Below, in pieces: positions 28,101 through 36,041 of a DNA stretch of 64,000 nt. Each line of letters starts with the position of its first letter. Position 1 is the first letter of the stretch. The notes below the pieces were generated by a model. That model saw only the letters and a list, made by a program, of their open reading frames with translations, was not told the DNA's origin and ran no database searches. Both the position numbers and the translations under genes were made by a program. Location: assembly GCA_910578075.1 (NCBI GenBank), contig CAJTPK010000003.1, positions 83,215-147,214 of the forward strand, read 5' to 3'. The DNA is from an uncultured Muribaculaceae bacterium. GTDB taxonomy: Bacteria; Bacteroidota; Bacteroidia; Bacteroidales; Muribaculaceae.

Positions 28101-28465
28101 CCGTGGGTAGATTGCATAGAAAAGGGTTGGTATCTAAGGAAAAGGGGGAAGAGATGGAGTCTTTTCTGATGGAGCGTATGCAAGGGGAAGATGTAAGGGG
28201 ATGGTTTGACGGATCGGCACGTGCTGTGTGCGAACGTCCGATAATCGGAGGCAGGCGCGGTGTGCGTCGTCCCGATAGGGTCATGATCAAGCCGGATGGC
28301 AGCGCGGTTGTGATAGATTATAAATTTGGAACCTCCACATCTTCACATAAGAAATATATGCGTCAGGTGCGCGATTACGTGGATCGGCTCCGCGTTTCGG
28401 GTAAATTCACATCAGTAAGAGGCTATCTGTGGTATGTCAAGGAGGGGAAAGTAGAGGAAGTGTGA
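25106..28465 (+). CDS. AddA/RecB-like ATP-dependent helicase-nuclease
   Basis: A 1,119-residue UvrD-superfamily protein. Walker A is ASAGSGKTYT at residues about 9-18, Walker B/motif II is LIDEFQDTS near residue 430, and motif VI-like KLYVGFTRA follows later. The C-terminus carries a PD-(D/E)XK nuclease with DRVMIKPDGSAVVIDYKFG. This is the AddA plan: resection of double-strand breaks for recombination. ATG 25106 (MSELLELH) is chosen because the 35 upstream codons overlap the previous gene. AddA normally works with AddB, but no AddB gene is adjacent. Confidence 0.85.
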   Translation: MSELLELHRASAGSGKTYTLAKKYLWYYLTVKDEDGPRRLRSAAELRDSLGHILAVTFTNKATNEMQQRIVEKLYALAFPPAGKTPDYQVDFCRDLQKSPAELSHVCRIALYILLENYSEFQVSTIDSFFQLVLRTFAYETDLNDSYAIELDSEYLAKVGIDSTLNDIEERKASAAVMHWINILMDRGRESGEKWNIFQKKEDSRSIYYRFMKSVGKLENEDFKQIRDSLEEYFERTPDLPEIYDRLDEKYNAPLMEPFGRMKRAASNLGQLMKTTGSDPTKNKFRDHARKSLRCRWNREPKTADVKFALLDDKAFEGATYLKRKKAEPEFYEKAEPLYREMAAAREEWMAQFVSEEYRHWNLYKKNFPYLGLLSVTLRKRREYLEDNNSVELAETNTLLSRIIGEDDAPFIYERLGTRLNHFLIDEFQDTSRMQWNNLRPLLSESLSRGNENLLIGDAKQSIYRFRNADPSLIAEKVEKHFGNVRALGDGPGENTNWRSDRDVVEFNNGFFSYLTSRLASETEDAPDALDFRALYGNVAQKTRPVADDDSSPSHGYVEINVVRGEKAEDTKNSIVAAMPGVVRELLGRGYRLGDIAILVDTNAEGEALINEFSRYNSEAGEDEPRIEFISEQSLKVASSPSVKLILTTLQTIGRGADPEVRTGEDAHRRGRADWSQVECNFRVFALRNPGMSTPEQLEAFLASGTDSDAVAEMLADMQAVTLPALVEGVAATFLPPEMRRRDAPFIAAFQDIVLEYCESRPSDIASFLQWWERRGAKASISSPEGMDAVNVMTVHKAKGLEFPCVIIPFAQFSFLSAPKGKTEWRWVRPEVIGLEGCELPPFLPVDTSSEMDGTRHGDVYREYVDMVTMDSLNKLYVGFTRAVNELYIYCGESKRQDPLSTSAILREFMNCDSEDVMIRGAKYPHSPVKRKSSGEPAHVVEDYAARITPDFLKYREEELPDIVDAEDFEEEDTDPRSEGNLMHAVMERVQTIHDLHASVGRLHRKGLVSKEKGEEMESFLMERMQGEDVRGWFDGSARAVCERPIIGGRRGVRRPDRVMIKPDGSAVVIDYKFGTSTSSHKKYMRQVRDYVDRLRVSGKFTSVRGYLWYVKEGKVEEV

Positions 28466-28483
28466 AAAGTTTAAATTGGTTCA

Positions 28484-28515
28484 TTTGGAAATCAGCGATT
28501 AAAGCAGTAATTTTG
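28484..28515 (+). promoter_or_regulatory. Promoter of gldE
   Basis: TTTG at 28484-28487, a 20-bp spacer, TAATTTTG at 28508-28515. Full consensus, with a leader of about 21 nt before the TTG start. Confidence 0.72.
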
Positions 28516-28540
28516 TATCATTAACCAATAACGTATAGAT

Positions 28541-29923
28541 TTGGATCCGGATCCTTTACCGGTCTCGCCATTGGCGAGCCTCTTGATTTTATTGACAAAA
28601 GCCGATCTTCCGGCAATAAGTTTCCATGCCCCACCAAGTTGGCCGGCATGGGTTTTGCTTATAATCCTGTCATTCTGTTGTCTTTTGATCTCGGCGTTTG
28701 TGTCGGGAAGCGAGATCGCATATTTCGGTCTTTCTCCCCAGGAGATCGATGAGCTTGAAGACTCTGATTCCCCGAAAGACAAGAAGGCATTCTCTTTCAT
28801 AAAAGATAGTGAGCGCCTTCTCGCTACAATCCTCATTTCCAATAATCTCGTGAACATCACGATGGTTGTGTTGCTGACGTTCGCCATCTCGCAGACGGTG
28901 GTGTTCAACAGTGCTGTGCTTAACTTCTTGCTACAGACTGTCTTCATGACCTTTCTTCTGCTGCTGTTCGGGGAGATATTCCCGAAGTTGGTGGCGCGTG
29001 GGCGTACGCTCTGGTGGGTGAGGACTGCCGTGCCGGGTATCAGTATTCTGTATACTGTTCTTGGTCCGCTGGCCAAGATAATGGCTCGGTCAACGACCTT
29101 GGTAGGCAAGATTATCACCAAGAAACAGCAGAATATCTCCACCGATGAGCTTGAGAAGGCTCTTGAGATTTCCGATGTTTCCGATGGAAAGGAGAAGGAG
29201 ATGCTCGAGGGAATCCTGTCGTTCGGGGAGATCGAGGCGCATGAGATCATGATTTCCCGTGTTGATGTCACGGCCATAGAGTATCACGATTCGTGGGAAG
29301 CCGCGATGAAGGTGATTCTTGATTCGGGTTATTCCCGTATCCCTGTGTATGATACCTCACAAGATCAGATTATAGGTATTCTTTACAGTAAGGATCTTCT
29401 GCCGTATATCGACAGCAAGAACCCCGATTTCCGTTGGCAGAGCCTGCTGCGTGAACCCTATTTTGTGCCGGAATCAAGAATGATAGATGATCTCCTTGAA
29501 GATTTCCGTAAAAGGAAGATCCATATAGCCATAGTGGTTGATGAATATGGCGGCACACAAGGAATTGTCACCCTTGAGGATATCATCGAGCAGATTGTCG
29601 GTGATATCGATGATGAATATGATGACGTGACATCGATGTATAAGAAAATAGGTCCTGACTCTTACATATTCGATGCGAAGATACCTCTGACCGATTTCTG
29701 TAGGGTTACTGACATTCCGGAAGAAGAACTCGGAGATGTCGGGGATGCCGAGACCTTGGCAGGTCTCCTTCTCGAAATCAAAGGGGATTTCCCCACAACA
29801 AAGGAGACACTCGTGTTGGGCGAAATGCATTTCCATGTGATGAAGATGGAGCGTCATCGTATTGTGCAGGTGAGTCTGCGAATTGTAAGAAAGTCTGCCG
29901 AGGAGGATAAACAGGAAAGATAA
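28541..29923 (+). CDS. gldE: GldE-like CNNM/CBS-domain membrane protein
   Basis: A 460-residue protein. An N-terminal CNNM (DUF21) membrane domain (about residues 35-210) is followed by two CBS domains (about 225-350, including YSRIPVYD and VVDEYGGTQGIVTLEDIIEQ). A CorC/HlyC transporter-associated domain ends the protein. In Bacteroidetes this gene is called GldE and is often next to a phosphopantetheinyl transferase, as here. Gliding is not implied; ion (Mg2+/Co2+) homeostasis is plausible. The start seems to be TTG at 28541: the frame has no ATG early enough, and the promoter ends 25 bp upstream. Confidence 0.85.
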   Translation: MDPDPLPVSPLASLLILLTKADLPAISFHAPPSWPAWVLLIILSFCCLLISAFVSGSEIAYFGLSPQEIDELEDSDSPKDKKAFSFIKDSERLLATILISNNLVNITMVVLLTFAISQTVVFNSAVLNFLLQTVFMTFLLLLFGEIFPKLVARGRTLWWVRTAVPGISILYTVLGPLAKIMARSTTLVGKIITKKQQNISTDELEKALEISDVSDGKEKEMLEGILSFGEIEAHEIMISRVDVTAIEYHDSWEAAMKVILDSGYSRIPVYDTSQDQIIGILYSKDLLPYIDSKNPDFRWQSLLREPYFVPESRMIDDLLEDFRKRKIHIAIVVDEYGGTQGIVTLEDIIEQIVGDIDDEYDDVTSMYKKIGPDSYIFDAKIPLTDFCRVTDIPEEELGDVGDAETLAGLLLEIKGDFPTTKETLVLGEMHFHVMKMERHRIVQVSLRIVRKSAEEDKQER

Positions 29924-29929
29924 CAGCTT

Positions 29930-30607
29930 ATGGAGACTGAATTCATATATTGGAGACATCATACTTTGCCCGGAATTAAGGTGGAAGAGGTATGTGGTGG
30001 CGAGGATCGTCCCATGCCTCTTTGGACAGAGATGGCTTATCAGGTATATTCCGAGAATGGAAAAGAGGGCTATCGTGAGATAGGGCATTTCCATAACGGA
30101 GCGCCATTCCTTATGGGTGAGACGGAACGTATATCCATTACGCATACCGGACGTTTCCTTGCTGTGGCGACATTGCCTCCCACACCGGAAGTGGAGTTGT
30201 CAGTGTTTTCCGAGAGGGCGGCGATGGGGATTGATGCCGAACGTGCGGACCGCAGTCAGGTACTGAAAGTGCGGGAGAAATTCCTGAGTGCCGAAGAGTT
30301 GGATATGATCCCGAAGGATGATGTCTTCATGAATGTGATGGCATGGACGGCAAAGGAAGCGCTTTACAAGGCGGCTATGCAGACAGGACTGGATTTCACT
30401 AAAGATGTTCTGGTAAAGAGCCTTCCGAAGCTTGGTCCGGCGGTTCCTGTTTACGACAAATCGGAGTTTGATCCGATCCGCACCGGCGAAGGGGTTGTCA
30501 TGATAGAGGGGAAAGAATATCACTTTATCCTCTACAGCTATGAATCCGAAGGCAACATTGTGACGCTCGCCTATTCTCCCCGTTGCGCCAAATTCAGCAA
30601 GGTATAG
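29930..30607 (+). CDS. 4'-phosphopantetheinyl transferase (Sfp-type)
   Basis: A 225-residue enzyme that transfers the phosphopantetheine arm of CoA to a serine of carrier proteins. The diagnostic motifs are MGIDAERADRSQ (Mg2+-binding Asp/Glu) and WTAKEALYKA, with KFLSAEEL between. ISITHTGRFLA matches the SxSH-type N-terminal motif. It starts 6 bp after gldE, so they are cotranscribed. The stop codon lies inside a 10-bp hairpin. It may serve the primary acyl carrier protein, since no other candidate is visible. Confidence 0.87.
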   Translation: METEFIYWRHHTLPGIKVEEVCGGEDRPMPLWTEMAYQVYSENGKEGYREIGHFHNGAPFLMGETERISITHTGRFLAVATLPPTPEVELSVFSERAAMGIDAERADRSQVLKVREKFLSAEELDMIPKDDVFMNVMAWTAKEALYKAAMQTGLDFTKDVLVKSLPKLGPAVPVYDKSEFDPIRTGEGVVMIEGKEYHFILYSYESEGNIVTLAYSPRCAKFSKV

Positions 30608-30630
30608 ATACTTGCTTGCGGCAAGTATCT
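30606..30630 (+). terminator. Hairpin overlapping the PPTase stop
   Basis: AGATACTTGC, a TTGCG loop, GCAAGTATCT: a perfect 10-bp stem without a T tail, starting inside the stop codon. It may stabilise the 3' end rather than terminate. Confidence 0.5.
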
Positions 30631-30650
30631 AAAGGAATGCCTCATAAAAT

Positions 30651-30691
30651 AATTAATGGCTGCAAGCGATGAACTTGTAGCCATTAATTTT
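30651..30691. terminator. Bidirectional terminator
   Basis: AATTAATGGCTGCAAG pairs with CTTGTAGCCATTAATT (one G-U), followed by TTGATTT to the right and by TTATTTTATG on the other strand. It serves the PPTase operon and the small gene on the minus strand. Confidence 0.75.
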
Positions 30692-30707
30692 GATTTGAAG
30701 TCAGTGG

Positions 30708-30815
30708 TCAGGCAAAGATACTGCGGAATTGGAGAAGAAGGATTATTACTCCTGCGGCATAGATTGCATAAATTCCGGCATTGCGGTAAAGATCGGTTGT
30801 CATATTCTTTTTCAT
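30708..30815 (-). CDS. 35-aa single-helix membrane protein
   Basis: An unlisted small frame on the minus strand: ATG at 30815, TGA at 30708-30710. The product has a short polar N-terminus (MKKNMTTDLYRNAG) and one hydrophobic helix (IYAIYAAGVIILLLQF), then RSIFA. It is followed 17 bp later by the bidirectional terminator, as a real gene would be. A near-consensus TTACTTTG lies 25-30 bp upstream. I do not know the family. Composition and context argue for a genuine small membrane protein. Confidence 0.6.
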   Translation of the reverse strand: MKKNMTTDLYRNAGIYAIYAAGVIILLLQFRSIFA

Positions 30816-31001
30816 GATTTCAGTGATTATGGGTTAATTTTGATACTGCAAAGTAAATGACGCACACTGCTAATATTTTGCATCAATATGTTAACTAAAG
30901 TTAAACACAAGTAGTCGAGGTAACTCTTCTAACTGCCGATTCAAAATCACGAGTCTTTGCTCTGGTTTCTTTGGGACTCATATAACCCCTTTATACGATT
31001 A

Positions 31002-31230
31002 GATATCACACAAAGGCGCAGAGTCGCAAAGTTTTGAGTCATAGAGCGATGTGTTAAGCGACGAAGATCACGGAGAATCGCGTGGCGATTTTGGGCAAAG
31101 GCGCGGAGCCGGCGCGTCGGACTCCGCGTCTTCGCAGGAGTGGTAACGACCTCCGCGTCGAATTTCTCGGCATAAAACCTTTGCGCCTCCGCGCCTCCGC
31201 GTGATTAAATTTTTTACCGGATACCAATAA
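31002..31230 (-). mobile_element. MITE family 2, copy C
   Basis: An inverted-orientation copy ending TTTTTTACCGGATACCAATA at 31211-31230, with TCCGCGTGATTAAAT as the inner arm. The far end is more decayed (CACAAAGGCGCAGAGTCGCA). The sequence before it (about 30953-30985, CTCTGGTTTCTTTGGGACT) recurs near 38994, again beside MITE copies. Nothing else is seen between 30816 and 31300. Confidence 0.7.
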
Positions 31231-31332
31231 ATTATAATACCATGATAAGATTGAAGAATAGGGGGATTTGTTTCGGATGAGCGAGAAAAGGGAGGTGGTT
31301 GTTTGTTATAATCTAATAAAAGGAGTAATGCT

Positions 31333-31887
31333 ATGAAAACACATGATAGAAAAATAGAGGGATCAAGGTGGTGTAAGGTGTTGTCGGGAATTGCGATGCT
31401 GCTTGTTATCGCAGTAGCTGGTTTGGGTGCTAATGCCCAGAATAGCCTGCCGGCTCCGGGTTCAGGAGGAAGCTACAGACCGAATACCGGCAGTCCGTTA
31501 GGTCCTAACGGTATCGGATGGAATCCCGGTCCGGCTCCGGTTCCGGGTTTTAACGGAAACTGGGGGAGTCCGTGGAATAACGGTTGGAATAACGGTCCTG
31601 CGATCATAGTTAACCAGTCGCCTGTGATTCCTAATCAAGGTGTGACAAAAGTGGTGGCATGCGGTTATGATGCCCAAGGCATATGGCGTGTATTACCACT
31701 TACTGTAAGTTTCCAGTATAACGGGTTCCAGTATGATGTGAATGTACTTAATGCCTGGAATCCTTGGACCGACCAATGGGATCGCGGTGTGGACACACCC
31801 GCATATAACACTGATTACTACATGCGTGGTCAGGAATACGATTACTACTGTGTCCTCCCCACCGGCACATTCTATTTCAATCTCTGA
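31333..31887 (+). CDS. Secreted Gly/Pro/Asn-rich protein
   Basis: A 184-residue protein. A long signal peptide runs to about residue 36 (ending NAQ). A low-complexity stretch (about 40-95) is rich in Gly, Pro, Asn and Trp (NGNWGSPWNNGWNNGP). A more ordered C-terminal half has an aromatic-rich segment (YYMRGQEYDYYCVLPTG). No family is recognised. AAAAGGAGTAATGCT before the ATG is one of the few Shine-Dalgarno-like sequences here. It probably stays in the envelope or on the surface; no sorting tail is present. Confidence 0.6.
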   Translation: MKTHDRKIEGSRWCKVLSGIAMLLVIAVAGLGANAQNSLPAPGSGGSYRPNTGSPLGPNGIGWNPGPAPVPGFNGNWGSPWNNGWNNGPAIIVNQSPVIPNQGVTKVVACGYDAQGIWRVLPLTVSFQYNGFQYDVNVLNAWNPWTDQWDRGVDTPAYNTDYYMRGQEYDYYCVLPTGTFYFNL

Positions 31888-31909
31888 TACATCTTCTGAT
31901 GAAAAGTTG

Positions 31910-31942
31910 GCGGCGCCCCCGGATTCACTCCGGAGACGCCGC
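31910..31942. terminator. Hairpin between convergent genes
   Basis: GCGGCG and CGCCGC enclose a second stem, CCGGA/TCCGG, with short bulges. It lies between the ends of the secreted protein and the PI-PLC-like gene and has no strong T tract. Confidence 0.55.
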
Positions 31943-31972
31943 ACCTATTATTAAGATTCGCAGTATTGCTGA

Positions 31973-34291
31973 TTATTTTACAACGACTTTGCGTGTGGTC
32001 TGTGCGCCTTTGAGAATGTAGATTCCTTTTTCAAGACCGGCTGTCGCCTCTGAAGCTTTTACTCCATTACGCAGAGCCACACCGGAGATGGAATATACAT
32101 CCACAACGGTATCGGCTTCCATCTCGACTGCCGCTACACCGGAAGTCTTGTTGCCATGATAATATAGTTTCATGTTGTCAAGGCAGATGGAGTATTTAGA
32201 TGCGATACCTTCTGCATTGTCGAGCTTGATCTCAAGTTTGCCATCGTTGCCAACCTTGATGTCCTCAGCTTTTACAGTATATTTATCCTTGTCGTCACCA
32301 CGGAAAAGCTTCAGGGCGTCAGCTGCGCTCAGAGCGGCATTGTCCTGTTTAGCCTCTGTAAGATCCACATTCACACCGCCGACAGTCATCGGTATGTCAA
32401 GAGTTGATGTGGCTACGTTTGCAGAGAATGAATATGTTCCTTCCGGCAGACCGGTCACATTATTGGCAAGAATGAACTTGTTATATTTCGCAGTTGCAGA
32501 AGTTGTAGCCACGCGGCAAAGAAGATCCTTGTCGTTCCATTCATTGGTCCCGGCAATTGTCATCTTTGCAGATGAACCGTTATCTTTCAGATACCACTCG
32601 TTGTTGTCCTTGTCATTGGCATCAAAACGGTTGCCACGGATCATGAAAGTTACATCTGAAGGATTGTCTTCTGTTGCAACCTTTGCTGCCTCAGCGAGAT
32701 ATTCGTCAACTGGTATGAATTCCCACTGCTGCATTGTATCTCCGTCAGAGAAATCCGCCGGATTCACGAAATTCACAGAACCGTCAACAAACATAGGCTG
32801 GTTATGGGCTACGGCTGTCAAGGCAGTTTTTTTGCCGTCAACCATGTGGGTAAGATAATATTTACCGGGAGCTGCCTCCTCAAGAGCGTATTGTGTGGCA
32901 ACCTGGTCAACATAGTATTCTCCTGCTACACCGATGAATGCACCGAATGTCGTGCTGAGCATATAGCGGTCGGTGATATTATCGTGGATAGGAGTCACGC
33001 GGATACCTGTCTTGCCGAGTGTTGCGTGTGTGCCCCATGTGGTTCCGGCGCAAAGTAGCTCTCCGGTGCCGACATTACGCATGAAGTGCGCGCGGCTTTC
33101 GAGTTTGCTCTCGCTGGGAGCGGCACCTGTGAATTTCTCATCATCAAGTATGAAGTCGGCGGCATATGCGAAGTTGTTTTCAAGAATTGTGGGGATAAGT
33201 TCCACACCCATTGTCGGGTAGTCCACATTATTATAGTTGTGGCTGTCTACAAGCACCCAGTCTGCGAATACGATTCCTGCAGGACCTTTCTTCTCAGTGT
33301 TCTTGATAAGATTGGTGTAGTGGGGATTGGTGTGGGTGGCGTTTGTCAGATATCCCTTTGTTCCGCTGGTGTATTCACCTGCTGTGAAGAGCATCGACCA
33401 GAAAGGTTTGTATTTGTTTGGCTCATCAATATCATTAGGACGAGTCTGGGTGCAAGTGTAGTTGTAGAGGTCTGTGAGTGATGAAAGCTCTGTGTTGAGT
33501 TCAGTCTCATTCTTAGGTGAGGAGATGTCTGTCACCTGCACGATGCCGTTCTTGTTCATGTTGGTTGCATTGAACACGGTTGCGTATACATCCTTGTTCC
33601 ATGCGTCTTTATCTGAAGGCCAGCCGTTGAGGTTACCGGCTTTGGCGATATTCACATGGTCGATGCGGTCACGACGGAAGATAACCATCTTGCCGCGGAT
33701 GTCACTGACTTTGAGCATCGGATCATAGTCAACGATATAATCGGCGAATTTGCCGGAATTGAGAAGATCTTCGAGGAGCTGTTTGAAAAGATCCTGCGAT
33801 TCACGGTCGTTCTTACCTAAGGATACGCTGTCGCCATATCTCGGCACATTTCCGCGGAATAGATGGATGACGAAGAATTCCTTCTTGTGTGCGTCCAGAT
33901 AATTGGTGAGTTTTGTCATGGCCTCTTCCATTGTCAGGACTGTCTGGTGTGCGCCATGGTTGCATGTCAGTTTACCATCGCTGCTCAGACCCGGACGGAA
34001 GTCGAAAGCACGGACACCGGCTGCAAGCTGATCATCGATTTTTGCAACCTGTGTGGTTGACATGGAAAGGGGAAGTGATCCCGTGGTCGCCCAACCCTCG
34101 CCGGTGGCGGTATCGTGGGTTCCGGGAATCGACACATGGGCTACAAACATGTTGTCGGGAAGATAACTCATCCAGTTCTGGATGTCGGCGCGGGCAGCGG
34201 TCAACGCTTGCTGTCCGTCATAGGGAGCCACGGCAGAGTAGGCTGCAAGGCTTCCCGCAGCCATTGCGGCTACAAGTAAAATTTTTTTCAT
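31973..34291 (-). CDS. Secreted PI-PLC-like phosphodiesterase with type IX-like tail
   Basis: A 772-residue protein. Signal peptide residues 1-20. The PI-specific phospholipase C X-type domain covers about residues 45-390: SIPGTHDTA supplies the first catalytic His, VRAFDFRPG and NHGAH the second His region, and FFVIHLFRG continues the barrel. A beta-rich region follows (about 420-700), and the last 50 residues resemble a sorting tail (VYSISGVALRNG to GIYILK and a VVVK end). Such enzymes cleave phosphatidylinositol or GPI-type head groups, which in a gut symbiont could be host-derived; the substrate is inferred. Confidence 0.82.
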   Translation of the reverse strand: MKKILLVAAMAAGSLAAYSAVAPYDGQQALTAARADIQNWMSYLPDNMFVAHVSIPGTHDTATGEGWATTGSLPLSMSTTQVAKIDDQLAAGVRAFDFRPGLSSDGKLTCNHGAHQTVLTMEEAMTKLTNYLDAHKKEFFVIHLFRGNVPRYGDSVSLGKNDRESQDLFKQLLEDLLNSGKFADYIVDYDPMLKVSDIRGKMVIFRRDRIDHVNIAKAGNLNGWPSDKDAWNKDVYATVFNATNMNKNGIVQVTDISSPKNETELNTELSSLTDLYNYTCTQTRPNDIDEPNKYKPFWSMLFTAGEYTSGTKGYLTNATHTNPHYTNLIKNTEKKGPAGIVFADWVLVDSHNYNNVDYPTMGVELIPTILENNFAYAADFILDDEKFTGAAPSESKLESRAHFMRNVGTGELLCAGTTWGTHATLGKTGIRVTPIHDNITDRYMLSTTFGAFIGVAGEYYVDQVATQYALEEAAPGKYYLTHMVDGKKTALTAVAHNQPMFVDGSVNFVNPADFSDGDTMQQWEFIPVDEYLAEAAKVATEDNPSDVTFMIRGNRFDANDKDNNEWYLKDNGSSAKMTIAGTNEWNDKDLLCRVATTSATAKYNKFILANNVTGLPEGTYSFSANVATSTLDIPMTVGGVNVDLTEAKQDNAALSAADALKLFRGDDKDKYTVKAEDIKVGNDGKLEIKLDNAEGIASKYSICLDNMKLYYHGNKTSGVAAVEMEADTVVDVYSISGVALRNGVKASEATAGLEKGIYILKGAQTTRKVVVK

Positions 34292-34317
34292 GATGATATA
34301 GTGTAGAATTACATGTG

Positions 34318-34360
34318 CGGCTTCCTCAATTGTTGCCTTGAGGAAGCCGCTGCAAATTTA
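34318..34360 (-). promoter_or_regulatory. -7 box and 5'-terminal hairpin of the PI-PLC-like mRNA
   Basis: On the minus strand TAAATTTG (34360-34353) is followed 3 nt later by a perfect 13-bp stem, GCGGCTTCCTCAA/TTGAGGAAGCCGC (34350-34318). The mRNA should begin at the first stem base, a layout that usually stabilises transcripts. The -33 element is weak. Confidence 0.55.
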
Positions 34361-34373
34361 TGCATTAATGCAT

Positions 34374-34404
34374 AAAATGACCACACGGAACATGTGGTCA
34401 TTTT
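34374..34404. terminator. Bidirectional hairpin
   Basis: AAAATGACCAC, a 9-nt loop, GTGGTCATTTT: an 11-bp stem with A/T flanks. It could end leftward transcription from the receptor-fragment side. Confidence 0.55.
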
Positions 34405-34464
34405 ATATATAACGCCTGTTATGTATGTCTACATTTTGTCTACAAAATTTTGCTAACAGTCTGA

Positions 34465-34545
34465 TTATTCCATACCTTCGTCATATCCGGATCCGCCCAT
34501 CGGCTCTCCTGCGTCATTGCGGTGTTTCTTGTTGTTGGCTTTCTT
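34465..34545 (-). pseudogene. 3' remnant of a second TonB receptor gene
   Basis: Reading leftward, 26 codons plus a stop encode KKANNKKHRNDAGEPMGG and then SGYDEGME, nearly the same as the C-terminus of the intact receptor at 36108-38567. The last ~39 bp are identical. Upstream of this the similarity stops at the edge of MITE copy D. The rest of the paralogue has been lost. Confidence 0.8.
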
Positions 34546-34567
34546 CTGTATTCGGTAAAATATTACT

Positions 34568-34832
34568 GTCGTCCGGTAAATTTTAAACCTTAATAATTAA
34601 AACGCTGAACTCCGTTTCACTTTATGAACGCTGAACTCACGCGGAACTATGATATTTAGGCAAAGTGTCAGGAAGAAACAGAGCTCAATAGATCCGTAGC
34701 ATGGACGCGAGTAGGGTGCGTCAGACTCTGCGCCTTAGCAGGAGTGGAAACGACCTCAGCACCGGATTTTGCGTCATAAAACCTTCGCGCCTCTGTGCCT
34801 CTGCGTGATTAAATTTTACCGGATACCAATAT
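34568..34832 (-). mobile_element. MITE family 2, copy D
   Basis: Inverted orientation. It ends TTAAATTTTACCGGATACCAA; the other end has GTCCGGTAAATTTTAA. Inner sequence GACGCGAGTAGGGTGCGTCA is shared in complement with copy E (38721-38855), which lies in the opposite orientation beyond the receptor. Copy D adjoins the truncated receptor remnant. Confidence 0.7.
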
Positions 34833-34848
34833 TATAATTTATTTTTTA

Positions 34849-34890
34849 TATCTTTGCAATTATAAAGTCTCACTTTATAATTGCAAAGAT
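34849..34890. repeat. Palindrome at the 5' side of the DUF4143 ATPase gene
   Basis: A perfect 18-bp inverted repeat with loop TCTCA: ATCTTTGCAATTATAAAG and its complement, ending one base before the ATG at 34892. Its left arm overlaps a -7 box, TATCTTTG (34849-34856), so the mRNA would begin within the hairpin. The core TAAAGTCTCACTTTA matches the palindrome downstream of the gene. Confidence 0.75.
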
Positions 34891-34891
34891 T

Positions 34892-36022
34892 ATGTATATT
34901 CCCCGCCGCATATCAGCAGCAGTAATGGAAGCTGCAAAATATTACCCTGTGATCATTCTTACCGGGCCTCGTCAGACTGGAAAAACCACTTTGGCTAAGA
35001 ATCTATTTGAATCTTTCTCGTTTACCAATCTTGAGGAAGCGGATACCCGCGCATTTGCGAAGGAAGATATCAACGCATTTCTTGATAATCTCGGAGATAA
35101 CGCCATTATTGATGAGGTGCAGAATCTTCCCGAGATTCTTTCTTCGATCCAGGCTCGCGTTGACAAGGATAAGTCATTGAGATATATCTTGACAGGGAGC
35201 AACAATTTCTCCCTTATGCACAATGCTTCGCAATCGCTTGCCGGTAGAGCTGCCCTTTTTGAGGTATTGCCATTCGCTTTCGATGAACTTTCCCCGGAAG
35301 TCAATAATATTGAAACTTCAGAACTCTTGTGGCGCGGTCTATATCCGGGTGTCATAGCGGATCGCATCCCTCCGTATATTTTCTACCGCAACTACTATTC
35401 TACATACATCGAGAGGGATGTGAGGGGATTTGCGCAGATTCAAAATATCGATTCATTTCAAAAGTTCATGAAGCTTACAGCTGCCCGAACCGCTACCGAA
35501 TATAATAAGGCGGCTGTCAGTGTTGAAGTTGGTGTCAGTGCTCCGACCATCAATTCATGGCTGTCGGTTTTGAAGGCATCATACATCGTATATACACTTC
35601 CTCCATACTTTGCCAACATTAGCAAAAGGCTCACCAAGACCCCTAAATTGTATTTCTACGATACAGGTCTTCTTTGTTATCTGTTAGGGATTGAAGAATA
35701 CCCGCAATTGACAAATCATCCTTTAAAAGGAGCTGTTTTTGAGAATATGGCTGTCAATGAATTGCTGAAAAACCGTTTCAATCAGGCTAAAGATCCGAAT
35801 ATATTTTTCTACCGTGAAAATTCGGGAAGAGAAGTCGACATCATCCAAACGCTTCCTGACGGACTGCATTTATATGAGGTTAAGGCAGGTAAGACATTCC
35901 AGCCGGATTTTCTAAAAAACATAAAATACCTACAGTCTGTTCTGCCTGATGTAAAAGAATCCACCGTCATTTATGACGGTGAATCCAAAGGCTCCTCCCT
36001 CCTCAATATCCGCCAAATCTAA
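34892..36022 (+). CDS. AAA ATPase with DUF4143 nuclease-like domain
   Basis: A 376-residue protein of a family common but poorly understood in Bacteroidetes and archaea. Walker A is LTGPRQTGKTTL (about residues 23-34), Walker B is AIIDEVQN, and YILTGSNN is sensor 1. The C-terminal DUF4143 half (about 195-376) ends with FYRENSGREVDI and LYEVKAGK, an arrangement reminiscent of PD-(D/E)XK nuclease folds. Function is unknown. The gene is bracketed by two related palindromes and sits between a decayed receptor copy and an intact one, which suggests it moved as a unit. Confidence 0.82.
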   Translation: MYIPRRISAAVMEAAKYYPVIILTGPRQTGKTTLAKNLFESFSFTNLEEADTRAFAKEDINAFLDNLGDNAIIDEVQNLPEILSSIQARVDKDKSLRYILTGSNNFSLMHNASQSLAGRAALFEVLPFAFDELSPEVNNIETSELLWRGLYPGVIADRIPPYIFYRNYYSTYIERDVRGFAQIQNIDSFQKFMKLTAARTATEYNKAAVSVEVGVSAPTINSWLSVLKASYIVYTLPPYFANISKRLTKTPKLYFYDTGLLCYLLGIEEYPQLTNHPLKGAVFENMAVNELLKNRFNQAKDPNIFFYRENSGREVDIIQTLPDGLHLYEVKAGKTFQPDFLKNIKYLQSVLPDVKESTVIYDGESKGSSLLNIRQI

Positions 36023-36041
36023 TTAATCATTCCAGAAAAAA

